Assembly (NCBI GenBank): GCA_030272155.1
Contig: CP126196.1
Location: forward strand, 4,154,001-4,218,000
Direction of reading: 5' to 3'
DNA: 64,000 nt
Source: Tetradesmus obliquus
Taxonomy: Eukaryota; Chlorophyta; Chlorophyceae; Sphaeropleales; Scenedesmaceae
Made by a program: the position numbers and the translations under genes. The notes beneath the pieces were generated by a model. That model saw only the letters and a program-made list of their open reading frames with translations. It made no database searches and had not been told where the DNA came from. Within the stretch, counting starts at the first letter, position 1; each line of letters begins with the position of its first letter. Below, piece after piece: positions 37,168 to 49,643 of this stretch.

Positions 37168-38361
37168 AAGGTTGTATCAGGTCAGAAAGCTTGCTGCAGC
37201 AGTCTCAATGCATGAAAATGCGTTGTGTCACTGGACGCCCCGCGCAGATGTGGCAAGCCAACAGATGTATTGGTACATTGAGTCTGCTGGCCATTACGAA
37301 GGCCTGCTGTCGCATGATTTGCTGTGCTGCTGCTGCTGCTGCTGTGCAGCTCAACATGTGGCAGGTGCTGAACCTGCTGCGCATCGTGAGCTGCGGCCTG
37401 GCCTGGGCAGTGGTGTGCTACAGGTGGGCTGGCGGGTGTGGGCTCTGCAGCAGCCACTGCCAGTTCAAGTTGAACCCATGAACATGTATGTCAGTTGATG
37501 GTGTTGATGTTGCTTCTAGGGGTTTGGGTTTTGGGTTAGCAAGCAACTGGAATTGACGGACTTGCGCGGGTGGTTTCGATCGCCCAAACAACGAAAGGAA
37601 GACTGGGTACATTACTACTACAGTATCCCCCATGAGCGGGGTAGCGGCTCGCTGGGCTGGTGCCTGGGGCGGGTTCAGTCCCGTAAGTGTATTATATTGT
37701 AATGTATTGTGTTGGTTAGGAAGTAGGGTTAGGTCATCAAACCCTAAAGGCTCATCCAACCCTGAACCCCAGCCCAAACCCTTCAAGCACATGTAAGATG
37801 ACAAAGTACCTTGGTGCCTGCCTGCCCAAGGCAGCATCATGATGAGTTTGCAGCAAACAAGGCGTGGCTGTTGCGCCCGTGTGCATGTGCTGCAGGAGTA
37901 ATCCCTTTGTGATGATGATGGTGCTTGAAGCACACAAACAGCAGCAGCAGGAGCAGGACGGCGAGCCAGAGCTGCGCAACAATGCTTCAGGTGCTGGCGC
38001 AGCTGCTACTATTGCGAGGCCCAATGATGCTGCAGCAGCAGATGCCAGGCACCATGGCGTGCAGCACACAACAGTGAGCCGCTTTTTCGCGGCAGCAGAT
38101 GATGCCGGTGCATCTGCTGCAGGGCTGCAGGGCAGGCGCAGCATGGATGATGTTGCCGCAGCAGCTGGCTCAGCTGCAGGGGCAAGAGGTTTGCATGTGC
38201 AGCGCAGCAGCTATGGCAGCTTGGATGACAGCAGCGGCTATGGGCAGGGCTTGGTGGGAGTTGGTGGGCAGCTGCATGTGGAGCAAGGCAGCAGGCAGCA
38301 CAACAGCAAGGCAGGGCGGGTGGGCGGTGGGCTTGGCGGTGGTGGGCGGGGTGCTGCGTGA
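33494..38361 (+). CDS. TMEM237: TMEM237-like ciliary transition-zone membrane protein, 8 exons, 682 aa
   Basis: Exons: 33494-34378, 34683-34816, 34971-35097, 35546-35650, 35870-35973, 36882-37035, 37350-37423, 37896-38361, total 2,049 bp in one frame. Residues 1-295 are low-complexity Q/A/P-rich. The C-terminal half has four hydrophobic segments: GLAGGLALLSLFMTYLQ, NRAFFTLISLSLVSA, SVLALYLLAYAANLLA and VLNLLRIVSCGLAWAVVCY. The order and spacing (a GLAGGLAL helix, 'YYSAHAQ', '..SLVSA..R', a helix followed by TP.DD, then W.VLN..R..) parallel animal TMEM237, a transition-zone protein altered in Joubert syndrome 14. The assignment rests on remembered family pattern, not alignment. A polyampholytic tail of about 155 residues follows the last helix. 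Exon 6 is preceded by six partial copies; TGTAA follows the stop. Confidence 0.62.
35160..35327 (+). repeat. Two donor-anchored partial copies of TMEM237-like exon 3
   Basis: About 35160-35211 and 35284-35327 repeat the last ~50 bp of exon 3 (GAGCATGGGCAGCGCCATGG... GGGCATGTTTGCGCA) together with a following GT. They lie downstream of the complete exon (34971-35097), with decreasing similarity. Confidence 0.85.
36143..36960 (+). repeat. Seven copies of TMEM237-like exon 6 start in a higher-order array
   Basis: CAG|GCTGCG.GTGGC.GACGGCAG recurs with first exon bases at 36143, 36312, 36436, 36538, 36659, 36761 and 36882. Only the last continues into TPIDDQLTF and a GTGAGT donor. Copies alternate between two types: one runs into 'GTGTGGCTC.TTCACCTCACTAACAA', the other into 'GCCAACCTGCTGGCCA...TGGCACA'. 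Together they form a two-copy higher-order repeat of about 223 bp. Confidence 0.92.
37541..37715 (+). mobile_element. SINE-like element copy 2 (5'-truncated)
   Basis: Closely matches copy 1 (9886-10048, inverted) from AGCAACTGGAATTGACGG through GGTTTCGATCGCCCAAACAA and the tRNA-like TAGCGGCTCGCTGGGC ... GGGTTCAGTCCCG, ending in a TATTG-rich tail. It lacks the B-box head seen in copy 1. It lies in the sense orientation in intron 7 of the TMEM237-like gene. Confidence 0.7.
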
Positions 38362-38525
38362 TCGCCCGTTGGCAACTGACCAGCCGGAACTTAAGCACGC
38401 GAGGGAGTCAGAATGTGTACACGCCTTGTGCAAGTGCGGATGAATGCTTCTACTGGCTGCTGTGGGTGCTGTACAAGTTGTGGGTGCTGTACAATCTGAT
38501 GACGACAAAGGGGCTATTCCCTTTG

Positions 38526-38530
38526 TGTAA
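38526..38530 (+). terminator. TGTAA poly(A) signal
   Basis: TGTAA lies 165 nt after the TGA stop of the TMEM237-like gene. Confidence 0.45.
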
Positions 38531-39034
38531 CATACAATTTGTGATGTGTGCGTGTGTGTTACCCGCGGCAGCTCCGTAGCAGCGAGGCTGCAGGCTCAGC
38601 TGCTAGTGCATGATGCAAGCAATGTAATCATACGATTGCTATCACATTGACACCCCAGTGGCTGCTTAGCACTGACAAAGATATATATTTTTTGCCAACA
38701 GCAGGCCAAACCCAGCATCCAATTACCACACATGGTGCGGCCTGCATGAAAGCATGTATTGACGCTTCAGCCAATTTGTAGTGACAGTAGCTCAGCATGT
38801 ACAGCTGTGATTCTACAGATACGCTCCCATGTAGTTGTGCTTGTAAGATATGCACACTGTACAATGCATGCAGTCACCGAGCAGCCTACTCAACTGCCCA
38901 GCGTACATCACATACGTTTTGGCGCACATTGTGCGCCAGCCCACCCAAACTTCTAAGCACAAAGATTGAACCATGTTGCATTGCACATAACCAGCAAAGG
39001 TATGCAGCATACACAACACAAGCTTGAAACACCG
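38531..39034. other. Convergent 3' spacer
   Basis: Lies between the ends of the plus-strand TMEM237-like gene and the minus-strand Cys-rich gene. It presumably holds the 3' UTR of the latter. No gene or repeat was recognised. Confidence 0.4.
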
Positions 39035-39043
39035 TGCAACACA

Positions 39044-39110
39044 CTGTTTGGACTAATCCCAACCCCATGCACTAGTCCAGCGAGCCGCTACTCTGCTCAC
39101 GGGGAACATA
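39044..39110 (-). mobile_element. SINE-like element copy 3 (diverged fragment)
   Basis: The inverted sequence CCAGCGAGCCGCTACTCTGC TCACGGG with neighbouring CACTAGT matches the tRNA-like part of copies 1 and 2. It lies 30-100 nt after the stop of the Cys-rich gene (39140-44538), in the same orientation, so it is probably transcribed in that 3' UTR. Confidence 0.5.
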
Positions 39111-39139
39111 CACAGCTACGACCCTGTCAATATCAACCG

Positions 39140-42100
39140 TCAAGGAAGGGTGTTAACAACTGCCCCATCTTCCAAAAGAGATTCTGGTGCAACCCTGTAT
39201 AAGCTGGTCCAACTCTCATCCAAAACACCTCTATACAACCCACATGCATCTACACTGCTGCTGCTGCTGCTGCTGCTGCTGCGCATGATGCGGACCAAAA
39301 CACAGTCGTCACTCTGACTGCACGCTTCTAAGCACTTGCCAACACTCACTTTGCCTAACTCTGCCTGAAGCTCCCCTACAACCAACCCCTCTGGAACATA
39401 CGAAATTGCATAATCCAGCACGGCACCCCCGCCAAAAGCCTTGAACCCTAATGCAACCTTACTCTGATACCAAGCACCTCCATTGCTACTTGATAAGGCC
39501 ATCAACACTTGACAGGATGGGGCTTCCTTGGGTGCATCGCTTCCATGCCTCAACATAATGCAGCCTGGGCCGCACTGCGCCTTGCAAGCATGCATTGACG
39601 CTGCACCAGCAGGCGCATTCTGCCAAAACCCTTCATTGCTGAGTGGTATGTGCACAATTCTAGAAGATTCCTCATCAGGCCATACTGACACGCATTCTGT
39701 TGCACTTTCTGCGCCTCTCTTGCTGGTGGAGCCAGCGTCACAGCTGCAGCAAGGGGCTGTTGAGCCGCCAAAGGAAAATGTGCCGTAGCTGCACTGAGCG
39801 CAAGCGGGGCCGCCGTAGCCGGGAAGGCACACTGCAAGGCGGGAGTGTAAACAAGCACAGAAACGGTGCAGTGTCAGGAGTCCCAAGTTAGCCTTGTCAG
39901 CGCACGGCATTAGAGGGCAGCATGTGCAGACCTGTGCAATCTTGTGTGTGCTTGACGAGAGTGTGATTTATTGGCGTTGGATAATATATTTGAGCGCAGA
40001 TATGGCTGACCTGCAATCTGTCCGAGTTACAATATCTCAGCAAACAATATGCAACGCTGCTTTGAGAGCTGGCTGCAAGTTCTGGAGCAAATGAAAGCCT
40101 CCCCACACCCTGCGTAGCGTAATCGCGCACCTCTGCAGTCGCTTGCGCTGTCCTCAGCACTTTCAGCCGTTGTCCAGCCCGCAGGACATTCAATGCACGC
40201 TCCATCGGCATCACCCGCACTCCCTCCGGGCCCATAAAACCCCTTGGCACATGGCTGCGGCAGCCCATTTCCTGCCATTGCCCACCCGGGCTGCACCACA
40301 CAGTCTTTTGGGCTGGTTGAGCCCTCAGAAAGTGTTGTGTGGGCTGCAGGACATGGCTTGCATGTGCGCTGCTGAAGGCCTGCTGACCACAAGCCAACTG
40401 GGCAGGGCTGCACTACTCCATCAGGGAAGAAGCCCTTGCCTGGTAGTGGCTGGCAGTCTGAGATATCGGTGTAACCGCTGCTTGCGGGGATGCCGGTGAT
40501 GACATCAGCTGTGGCAGTGTTGCCGGGGCAGGGCATGCATCTGCAAGCACAATGAGTTGTGACATCATGCAACAGGGGATCATGGTACAGCAACGCAGCA
40601 GTAAATTAACCCCTGAGGACAGAAGTTAATTGCTCAAGGCATGCCGGCACAGAGCGGCTGCTGCAGATGTTGCCACAGAGGCTGCTGCTGCTGGTGCTGC
40701 TGCTGCTGCTACACGCAGCTGCCTTAGCAACGTGGCTGTGTAGTTGCGTGCACATCATTAGCTCACCTTGTAGACCGTGTGTCATAGTTGGGCGCTGACC
40801 TGCCAAACATGCCCTGCACACACATCACTGCAGAGACAGCGCCGCTGCCCTCTACGCGCACGATGCCAAAGCCTGGGGGCACGTAGCAGGCATCTGCGCT
40901 GACTGCGCCATCGCTCTCTGTGAGCAAGCCGTCGCCACACTGCAGACGGGCGGGCAGGCAGGCGGGCAGGTTGGCAGGTGAGCGGGAGAGATCATGTGAA
41001 GAAACGAGTCATCATCCGGCAACTTCAGACGTCAATTTGCCTTTTATACTCTAGCCGTATGATGCGGAGTGCATGACATTGCAGCAGCTTCAGGAGGACT
41101 GCTGCTGGCCGTAACTGCTGCTACCTTGACTGTGTTACACTGTCTCCTCAACTGGTTGGGTTGTTGCAGTCGGGAAGGCAGCCACTCACGCTGATGCAGC
41201 GGTTCAGATTCCAGCCATGCTCCGAGCATTTAGGCTAAAGAGCAGCATGCAAATGGGAGTTCCGCAATGTAAGGGGTCAGCATTGTAAACCAATGCTGAG
41301 TCAGCAGCAGCCACTCACGCTGATGCAGGGGTTCAGGTTCCAGCCCTCCTTGTAGCTGCCCACAGGGCAGTCGCTGATGCTGCCATCACCAGGCAGCAGC
41401 TGCATGCCGGGCGGTGCGAGGCACAGCGCAACACCATCTGCCCCGGCCTGCACAGCACATCATGCTCTGTTAAGCGGTTGCTTGGGGTATTGTACAAACC
41501 TTTGCTGCTGCTGCTGCTGCTGCCAGCCGTAACCCTCACTGTACATACATTTGCAGCCTTGCCGATCACCTGGTCAACTCTGCACTGGGTGGGTCGGCTG
41601 CTGTTGATCATGTGCCACCTGCTGTCCATATGAAAAGCTAGGGGCAAAGGCATGCGCCTTCTTGCTGTGGTGATGCCGTGACAAACATGCAAGCTTGCTT
41701 TTTTTTTTCTGGCTAGGAGGGGCAGACATGTAAACAGAGTGAGTTGCAAGCCTGCTCCCACCTGCTCTGTGCGTGCTCAAAATGCCTCAAGCAATGCGCC
41801 TGCTTGCTGTGGGCCTACCATGTTGAACATGCAGACATGCGCCCCTTTGGACGGGAGGGGCTGATAGATGTGCAAAAAGTGCGGCAAACATACAAGCCTG
41901 GGCTGACCTGCTCTGTGCGTAGCCCATGCGGGCATGACGTGCACTGCTGCTGCGTTGTCTCCCCATCTTGGTAGCTATTTGGAGGACACAACGCTGCTGC
42001 AATGGTTGCAACGAAAGGATCCTTCAAACTCTGCAGCCCAGTTGAGGAGTTGGTGCTGCTGTTACCACCAGCAGAACTGTCCAGATTGCCAGTCTGCTGT

Positions 42101-42230
42101 GCGGCTGTTCTGTTTGACTGTGTGACAGTGAGGTGGTAGCCGCGGGTTGCCAGCTTGCATGCCCCAATGCTTGTGCTGGCCTCATCTGGTGTTGTGAGGC
42201 CAGCCTTGCAGGCAATGCTGTACGTTGAGT

Positions 42231-42300
<70 letters not shown>

Positions 42301-43904
42301 GAGCTGAGGAAAGAGACACAGCAGCCACTGTCAGCCTGCCAGGATCTGGTTGAAAGGCTGTAAATCTATGTCTGTGCCACATGCATGGAAGAAAAGAACA
42401 GCCTTCCTCAAAGGATAACTCTTCAGACTGTTTGCTGGGGCTGGCAGGACATACTAGATACAACACATTTGTGAATGGTGCACAACCAAGACTCCATTTG
42501 TGTCCATCTATTAAACCACCCAATAAGCAGCTGCAGCAGCAGCAACGGCAGCAGCAGTAGCAACAGCAGCAGCAGAAGCAGCAGAAGCAGAAGAAGCAGA
42601 AGAAGCAGAAGAAGCAGAAGAAGTTCTTCTGCTACCCACCAGAAGCTCAGCGTGTTGAAGCTGTCTGTGTAGGTGCCCCTTGGGCACTTCTTGGCAGCAC
42701 TGTTGCCCATACAATAGCCGGGTGGCGCCACTACAGCAGATGGTGGACGGCAGGGGTGCAAATGAACATACATATGCAGGAGTTGATTTTAAAATCAACA
42801 GCTCTGTCCTTATCTGGCCCAGGCTGATCAGCAGACAGCCTGTAGGGTGTCGAGTGATGAGAAGCTGCAATGCAGTGAGGTGCCACAGCTCGCTGACAAA
42901 TGCATAAGCTCAGTCTTGGCAGCAGCTGGCACAGCATGTGCATGTGAGTTTTGTGCTCACCGCACTGCGAGTAGGCCGTGGATGCTGCCTGGACAGTGGT
43001 CAGCCCTGCAGCAGCAGCAGCCGCAGCAGCAGCAGCGTGTCGATTCCAACGTTTTAGCCATGACACCACCACAACTTGTGTTGAAGTGTTGATTCGCGCA
43101 CAAAAGCTGCTGTGCCGGACACATGCTACACACGGAGCGAAATCTTGTCGGCCAAGCCGCCACGACAGATGCAGTAGCATCAGCAGCAGCGGAGCAGCAG
43201 AACTCTTTCTGCCTCCCACCTGGCGGGCACTGCTTGCATCCCATGCTGTTACCGCCTGCAGCACAAAAAAATGTATAGCAGCGGGAGGAGTCAGCAACTG
43301 CTTGAATGTGCCAGAATGCGCCAGAGACCCTTTCAAGGGGCTGCCAGGTGAGGCATGACATCCCAAGCATCATGCCCACTGCATTGCCTTGGCCAAGCCC
43401 TGCAAAACATGATGGCAAGCTGCTGCTGCTGTTGCTGCTGCTGCTTTTGTCCATCTCAGTTTCAACTGCCAGGTTGGAGCGGCTGTCACCGCATCGCTTT
43501 GCGGCCATGCAACAGCTGTTGTGCTGCTGTGGTTTCAAGCACCCTTCCAGTGCTGCTTTGCTGCTGCCTTGCTCTTTTTTTTACCCTGTTGCACTGCCTT
43601 CAAGCACTTCTACCGTCCATCACTTTTGGAAAAGCTACAGCCCGCACCCAACTTGGTTGTATCTGCCAGGGGGACACACACTAGCCGCCACAGCCAGCCT
43701 GCCATCAGCGCCCCTGTAACTGATCCTGCCATGTCCTGGCTTTGTGAAGCACTGATCAAGCGTCCTAGCACCAACCAGTATGGTGGCTAGTCCTGCGGGG
43801 CACTCTCCGGCTGGCAGGTCACCTCCAGAGCAATACTGGCCTTTGGGGCAAAACAGGCAGTCCTGTGCGCTGGGGGACCAGAACCTGCCAGCTGCACACT
43901 CTGT

Positions 43905-43941
<37 letters not shown>

Positions 43942-44538
43942 TAGCAGCAGTGGGAATCTGATCAACGGAGGACAGCAGCTGCAGGACGCCTCAAACTTGA
44001 TGGCAAGGTGCACAAACATCTTGCAACAGCTGGGTTTGGTAAGTTGGTACAGAGTGCACAGGGTCAAACTGACAGCAGGAACAGGCAGAGTGTCCCGGGA
44101 CCATAAATCGGCAGTATCATACTGAACTGCAGCTGCCAGCTAGTGGTGCTTAGCACAATGCAACATATGTGCACAGTGATTTCTGTTTGCATCAAGCATC
44201 TGCTGCCTTGCTCGTGCACGAAATATCCGTGCCATCGCACAAACTGATGTTCAAGCAACAAGCACTTACTCACCACATGTTGGTGTGTCAGCTGGTGTCC
44301 AGGCTTTCTTCAGGCGGTAGCCTCCAGTGCAGCCCAAACATACCAGAGTCGTAGCTGCGCTGCTGTCTCTCGTTTTCCTTGCGTAAACGCATCTGTTGCA
44401 CGCTCGGTGCACCTGGCTGCAGAGCTCTGGGCTGCCAGCACCATTCGTGCTCAGCGTGCTGCTGCTGCTGTTGAACGGAGCTGCCAGCGCCAGTAGAAGC
44501 AGCAGGTGTAACATGTATAGTGTAATATTGCTGTTCAT
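39140..44538 (-). CDS. Secreted Cys-rich (GCC2/GCC3, ephrin-receptor-like) protein 1, 10 exons, 797 aa
   Basis: Exons in transcript order: 44274-44538, 43648-43900, 43220-43245, 42961-43005, 42640-42730, 41908-42217, 41319-41447, 40767-40939, 40131-40540, 39140-39831; the sum is 2,394 bp in frame. An N-terminal signal peptide (MLHLLLLLALAAP) is followed by repeated ~40-residue Cys modules with CP.G.Y, C..C..GLTT and S...C, as in the GCC2_GCC3/ephrin-receptor-like family. The last exon holds CLPGYGGPACAQC and then a ~200-residue domain with ACKAQCGPGCIM, KAFGGGAVLDYA and CLEACSQSDDCVLVR, which resembles two PAN/Apple-like units. No TM segment follows. A micro-exon of 26 bp and its acceptor are the least certain. 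It is a tandem paralogue of 48900-53492. The function (wall or surface recognition) is unknown. Confidence 0.75.
41187..41222 (-). repeat. Donor-anchored copy of the end of exon 41319-41447
   Basis: WNLN.CIS|GTGAGTGG is repeated about 130 bp downstream (minus sense) of the complete exon end. Another short donor-anchored echo of exon 41908-42217 (CGCACAGAGCAG|GT) lies near 41761-41775. Confidence 0.75.
42231..42300. repeat. (CAG)n tract at an acceptor
   Basis: Sense to the minus-strand gene this is (CTG)n placed 13 bases before the acceptor of exon 41908-42217. It is broken by one TAG and otherwise pure. Confidence 0.95.
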
Positions 44539-47500
44539 GGCTGTTTTAACGGCGTGCAGCGTGCTGCGCTGCCTGCCAAGCGTGGCCTCATCTCCACGCC
44601 ATCGCAGCTACGATGAGCTGCTGTCACCTTGATCGGGGCACAGGCATAGATCACGAGCTTTGGTCGGTTCGTGCACAATATGGCTTGACAAGGGACCGAC
44701 TGGCAGGCAGGCAGTTCAACAGAGTTAGTGCTGCAGCACAGGCAGCTGCCAATAGACCAAGAACCCCTATGTACAAACAGAGCAAGTTGTGAAGCGTCTC
44801 ACGGATATGCTAGAACAGTACCCTGGGAAGTTGTGGTGTGGTTTGGTTGGCGTACTGCAACCTCCGGCGAAGTTCACGTTTCTTGGAAAACCCAGGCTGC
44901 CCGCTGTCACTGTACTTCATTGTATCATTGATGCTTTATTGCTTGAACAACGCGTTCCAGTAAGCGGGATGGACAGTGTGATTTAGCGACTGGTCAAAGG
45001 TGTGATGTGTGATAAGCCTCTCGCCGGCTGCTTTGGGGGCCTAGCCCTGCGTGCGATGCCTGAAACGGCATCTCCGCAACCGTGACAATCTTTTAAAGCG
45101 GTTGTTTGACCGTGGAACATGCAGTGCGTGCGCTGTTGGTTGGTTTCCCGGCACGCTGCCCTGCATCAGGCACAGCAGCTGAGCACTGCTGCTGCTGGCT
45201 GGCAGGGGCACTGCTGGCTGGCAGTGGCTCAGCTGCCAGGCTGTGCTGCTGCTAGCTTGACAGTAGCAAGACATCATATGTGCAGTCCTTGCATCCACTT
45301 CATGCTGGCATGTGCCAAGTTCATATCATTAACTCTGTCGCTGAAGGTGGCGAGCTGAGCGTTACCAAAGCTGTCAAACAGAAACAAAACTGTCTCCCAT
45401 CATAACCTGGCAGGCCTGGTCACACCCAGGTCCTGAGCTGTGCAGGATACATGCCGGCTCTTATAAGATACACGCTGGCATTGTTACAGATAAGTAGTCG
45501 CTGCTGCACCACTAGGTGGCAGCAAGTGGCTGTATACTGATGATATCTTTCAAAAGGGGAAGGACAGAGCCACAGCAGTAAGCAGCAGGGCAACCCTCAT
45601 TTAGTGATGATGGAATTGCGGTACTGCAGAACTAACAGTAGTCCTGTAGATGTGCCCATCACCCCGCCGGCCATCGGCTAACAGCAATGCAGCCCATGCC
45701 CAGCTCTTCTGGCAAACCAAGCCATGTGTATTTCCTGGCAACAGGCAGACCCCTCGCAAAAACACAGCAAGCTGCTGTATAAAACAGATGGCAAATATGC
45801 CAGGGGTACTGGTACGCCAATGGGCAACAGATATTCCCAAACACAACCAAGCGTGGCCAAGCGAGAGCATATGCAAGCACAGACCTCAACTGCAAGGACC
45901 CCAACACTACTGCAGTGCATACACAGCCGACCAGAATCCATCTTCCTGGCTCTTCAAAAGCGTCCTGGGAAAGCACACTCAGTGCAACTTGGTACCCCAA
46001 GTAGCAAGGAAGGCTACCTGGAAAGAAGCCTGCCTCTCCCTTTTTGTGCTTCGCATGTGCTGCACAAGCATCCAAGGCTGTACAAGATGGTCATCATGAA
46101 CACGGCAAGATCCCTGTCAGCAGTAGTGCATACAGCACAGCGTGGCTCCTGATATGCTTCGTGTTGCGCCCAATGCGCCAGCAAGCAACACCATGAATCA
46201 GCTTGCCAAGTGCATAACGCACAGTGAGAAACACAACACAAAGCAACAGAGCCAAGCACACGGTCCTCAACCACAAATCAAAAACTGCCAGCAGCCTCAG
46301 CCAGCAAGTGAAAAGGCATCTGTTCATGCTGTAAAAGCCCATTCAGGCTATCATGGGTAAATTCAAAACTACTTTTTGATCTCGCTTGCAGGCAGCTGCT
46401 TTTAAGCTGCAAACCAGCCCTGAAATCAAGCCACCACACATTGGCAGCAGTTGGCGACGCTTGTAACACAGCTGGGTAACAAGCAACCTAGTGTGTACAA
46501 GTGTCCCAGTTTCATTAGCTGGTCAAAATGTGCACAGCGCACCAACACAGCAACACCAACAACACCTCAAAGGCTGCGAGGACCATTCAACAGCAGCACG
46601 CGAGCTGCAGGGCTCAGCCGGTATCCACACAGCAGCAACTGTAGAGCCTATTCATTCACAAATCCTGCACACTCCTTGCAGCATAAAACCCAGCCTCCCA
46701 CAAGGTCAAGCTCGAAAGCAGACTCATATCACCATGCTTTGCGGCTGTGTTTTCCTGCAGGCAGCAGCAGTGCTGTACTCTGCGCCAGCACCTCAACCAG
46801 AGCAGCAGCAGAAGCTGCTGCATTTCAATTGCAGTCAATGTCAAGTAACACCAGAAAGTGCAAGTCCTGCACGCAAGGTCAGTTCTGCCGCAGTTCACCG
46901 TATGCACAACCAACAGCTGCCAACACAGCTGCAAACCCACGTAAGCATGCAGCCAAAAAGCAGCAGCCGCCACCTTGCTGCATACTATCGAGCATTCCTG
47001 CAGTCCCCCGCAATCATCTGTATCATTGCTGCCATGCAAGGCATGTGTATATGCATGCAGGAACAGTCCTGCAGCCCTCAGCTGAAAAAAGCTGCACCCT
47101 TTCCTCGTAGTATGGCAAGCAGCCGCCACCTTAGATGCAGCAGCAGTCCACAGCATGCAGCTCGGCACAGCACAGCAGCTGCCGGCTTGCTGCAAGCCTT
47201 CATTCCATCTGTCACCTGCAGTCCCCCGCATCATGTGTAAAACCCTTCCATAGACCGGCACAGACGTGCATCCTGCTCAAAAGGTGATGCCTGACCGTCA
47301 CCAGCCTTCAATCTTCTGGCACAATGTGCAAAACGTCTCAAGCAAACCAGCAGCAGTTAGCAGCAGCTGCTGCTTGTCTTACCAAGCCACATACAGCCAT
47401 TCCTCGGACTGCCTTCTAGACAGCCCTCACCAGTATGCAACCACCTCGTTTAAAGACCCCCCTCATACGAAGGAGGCAGCCACAGTAAAAGCAAAATACC

Positions 47501-48899
47501 TTTGCTTGATCTGCCGGCTGCTGTTCTCCCGCACTGCTGCTCAAAACCCACGGTCACTTCAACAACACGACACCAAAGCAGCTGCCTGCCAGCACTTCAA
47601 AGGTAGCAGGGAGTCAGCATGCCAGGATGTGCCATCTTTAATTGCCCATTGTAGGAAAACCAGACCGCCATGCATCGCTGCGATGCAGTGTTTGCAGGAA
47701 ACCAGCGCAGCACACATGCCTGCATCTTCAAAAGTTCAAACAGGAGAGTGCTGGCTCAGTCAAAAACAACCCGTTCAACTGACACCGCCAAATGAAACCC
47801 TAGCTGGCAGCCATGCCAATGCTTGCAACGTTCTGAGCAGCACACTCAAGCCACAAAGGCGCAACAGACGGAACAGAAGCGACCGCCATGTGGCGCAACA
47901 GCACCGCACACGCAGCAGCTGTGGCCCAATCAATGCATCAGCAGTACATGTGCAAAACCGCAGTACATGTGTGCACAAGTTCAAATGCAGGCCGCAAACC
48001 CAATGCACTTCGCCTAGAGTGTGCTGCAGACGATGCAGATGCAGCCCAACGATGCAATGCAACTGTGCACTCTATCTCAAAAAGAAGGGTCAAATATCAA
48101 ACCATGGCAGCTCAGCGTCAGAAGCAACTCTCCTTCCCCTGCCACGAATGCATGGGTGGTAAAGCTGTTCAAACACAGCAGACCATCAACGGAGTCCAAG
48201 TCATGCAACTGCTGTAGCACAGTCCTGTGCCGCAGCCCGCATGCAGCACCCTGCAAACTGTTCCGCTTACAAAAGCTCAGCAGCAGTGTGTGCTGCTCCA
48301 TGCTGCATGCATGTGCTTGCAGAAGCGCCTGTTTTTGCACTTTGCAACAGAACGGCACCAACATGCTGGCATGCACTCTGCCACAGCCATACATGGCTGT
48401 AATTGCAAGCAAACTCCCCAATTTTGAACATGAAATGAAACATTGCATCATACGTTGTGTGCATAACCCTGCTGGGTGGTGACACCCGCTGCCGCCCCTC
48501 TCCCATGTGACTTTAAACCATGTCACATCTGCAATCACCGCAGCTGCAAGTCTGCCAGCACATGCTTGCGACAGCTGTCACAAGCTGCTGCAGCAGCAGC
48601 AGCTGCCAAAGTCAACAACATCCGAGTAAGGCGGCAGCCGTGGCTGTACCCAAGTGCCCAGTAGTAAGCAAAGCTGCACGGTGCAATGCAGCTGCACACT
48701 GCAACAGTGCGTGTTCAACTGTAGACACCAATGCAACCCCTGTATCTGTCAGCAACAGTGTGTCTTTCACTGTAGAGCCAGCGTATGTGAATGTCTTCGT
48801 GACTGCATCACAGCGTATCCACACGGTGTGGGTGCATGCCCAGTGTAAGTGCATCACAACGTATCCACAAGGTACCGGTGCATGACCAGTGTGACTGCA
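44539..48899. other. 4.4-kb spacer between the tandem Cys-rich genes, no gene supported
   Basis: Long open frames exist (46491-47240 and 47266-48162 on plus, 46656-47261 on minus), but they overlap in several frames, have no recognisable motif and have no flanking splice pattern. A minus-strand frame at 46094-46342 has two hydrophobic stretches and could be an exon of an unknown membrane protein (weak). TTGCTGCATACT/CCTGCAGTCCCCCGCA segments near 46960-47010 recur diverged near 47110-47235. The 3' UTR of the 48900-53492 gene should lie at the upper end; a minus-strand TGTAA lies near 48267. Confidence 0.4.
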
Positions 48900-49584
48900 T
48901 CACAGCGTGTCCACAACAAAGCCATCACTCAGCAGCCGCTGAGGCGTCACCTGATATGACGTCACCCAGTCCGCATCAAGCTGCCCACTCAGCAACACAC
49001 AGCTGTCCAGGCTGCTGCTGCTGCTGCTGCTAGCGCTGCCAGCAACACGCACCAACACACATGCCTCACTCCTGCTGCAAGCTTTCAAGCAGTCAGCCAT
49101 TGTTACTTTTCCCACATCCTTAATCTGCACCCCCAGATCCAGGCTTGCAGGAACGTAGTAAAACGCATAGTCCAAAACCGCGCCGCCAGAGAAGGCCTTC
49201 AGCCCTACCGCAGCCAGGCTGCTAAACCCTGACGAGCCAGCTGTCAGCTCCAGAAGCACCTGACACTTCTTGTCACCCGCATTATAACGATACATGATGC
49301 AGCCGGCCCCGCACTGCGCCCTGCAAGCTTGCTCTGTAGCATCGCCTGCTGCCATATCTGTCCACGCGCTTTCATTGCTGATGTGAACGTGTGTGGTGTA
49401 GCTGTCCCTGTCCTGCGGCCACACTACCACACACTGCAAGCTGGAATCGGCGCCACGGGCGCTTGTTTGGCCTGCTCCGCAATTCCTGCAAGCGTCTGTT
49501 GAGCCGCCAAAGGAGTATGTTCCATAGCCGCATGGCTGGCACTGAGCGCCGCCATAGCCAGGGCTGCAGACTGAAGTAGTGTCA

Positions 49585-49643
<59 letters not shown>

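Noticed and set aside
43220..43255. Alternative 36-bp micro-exon starting at 43255
   Set aside because: It would need a non-canonical GC donor on the preceding exon; the 26-bp version (43220-43245) joins a GT donor at 43647 in frame, so it was preferred, with uncertainty noted.
47266..48162. 298-codon plus-strand frame between the Cys-rich genes
   Set aside because: No motif, overlapping frames are also open, no codon or phase evidence; kept only as an unassigned spacer.
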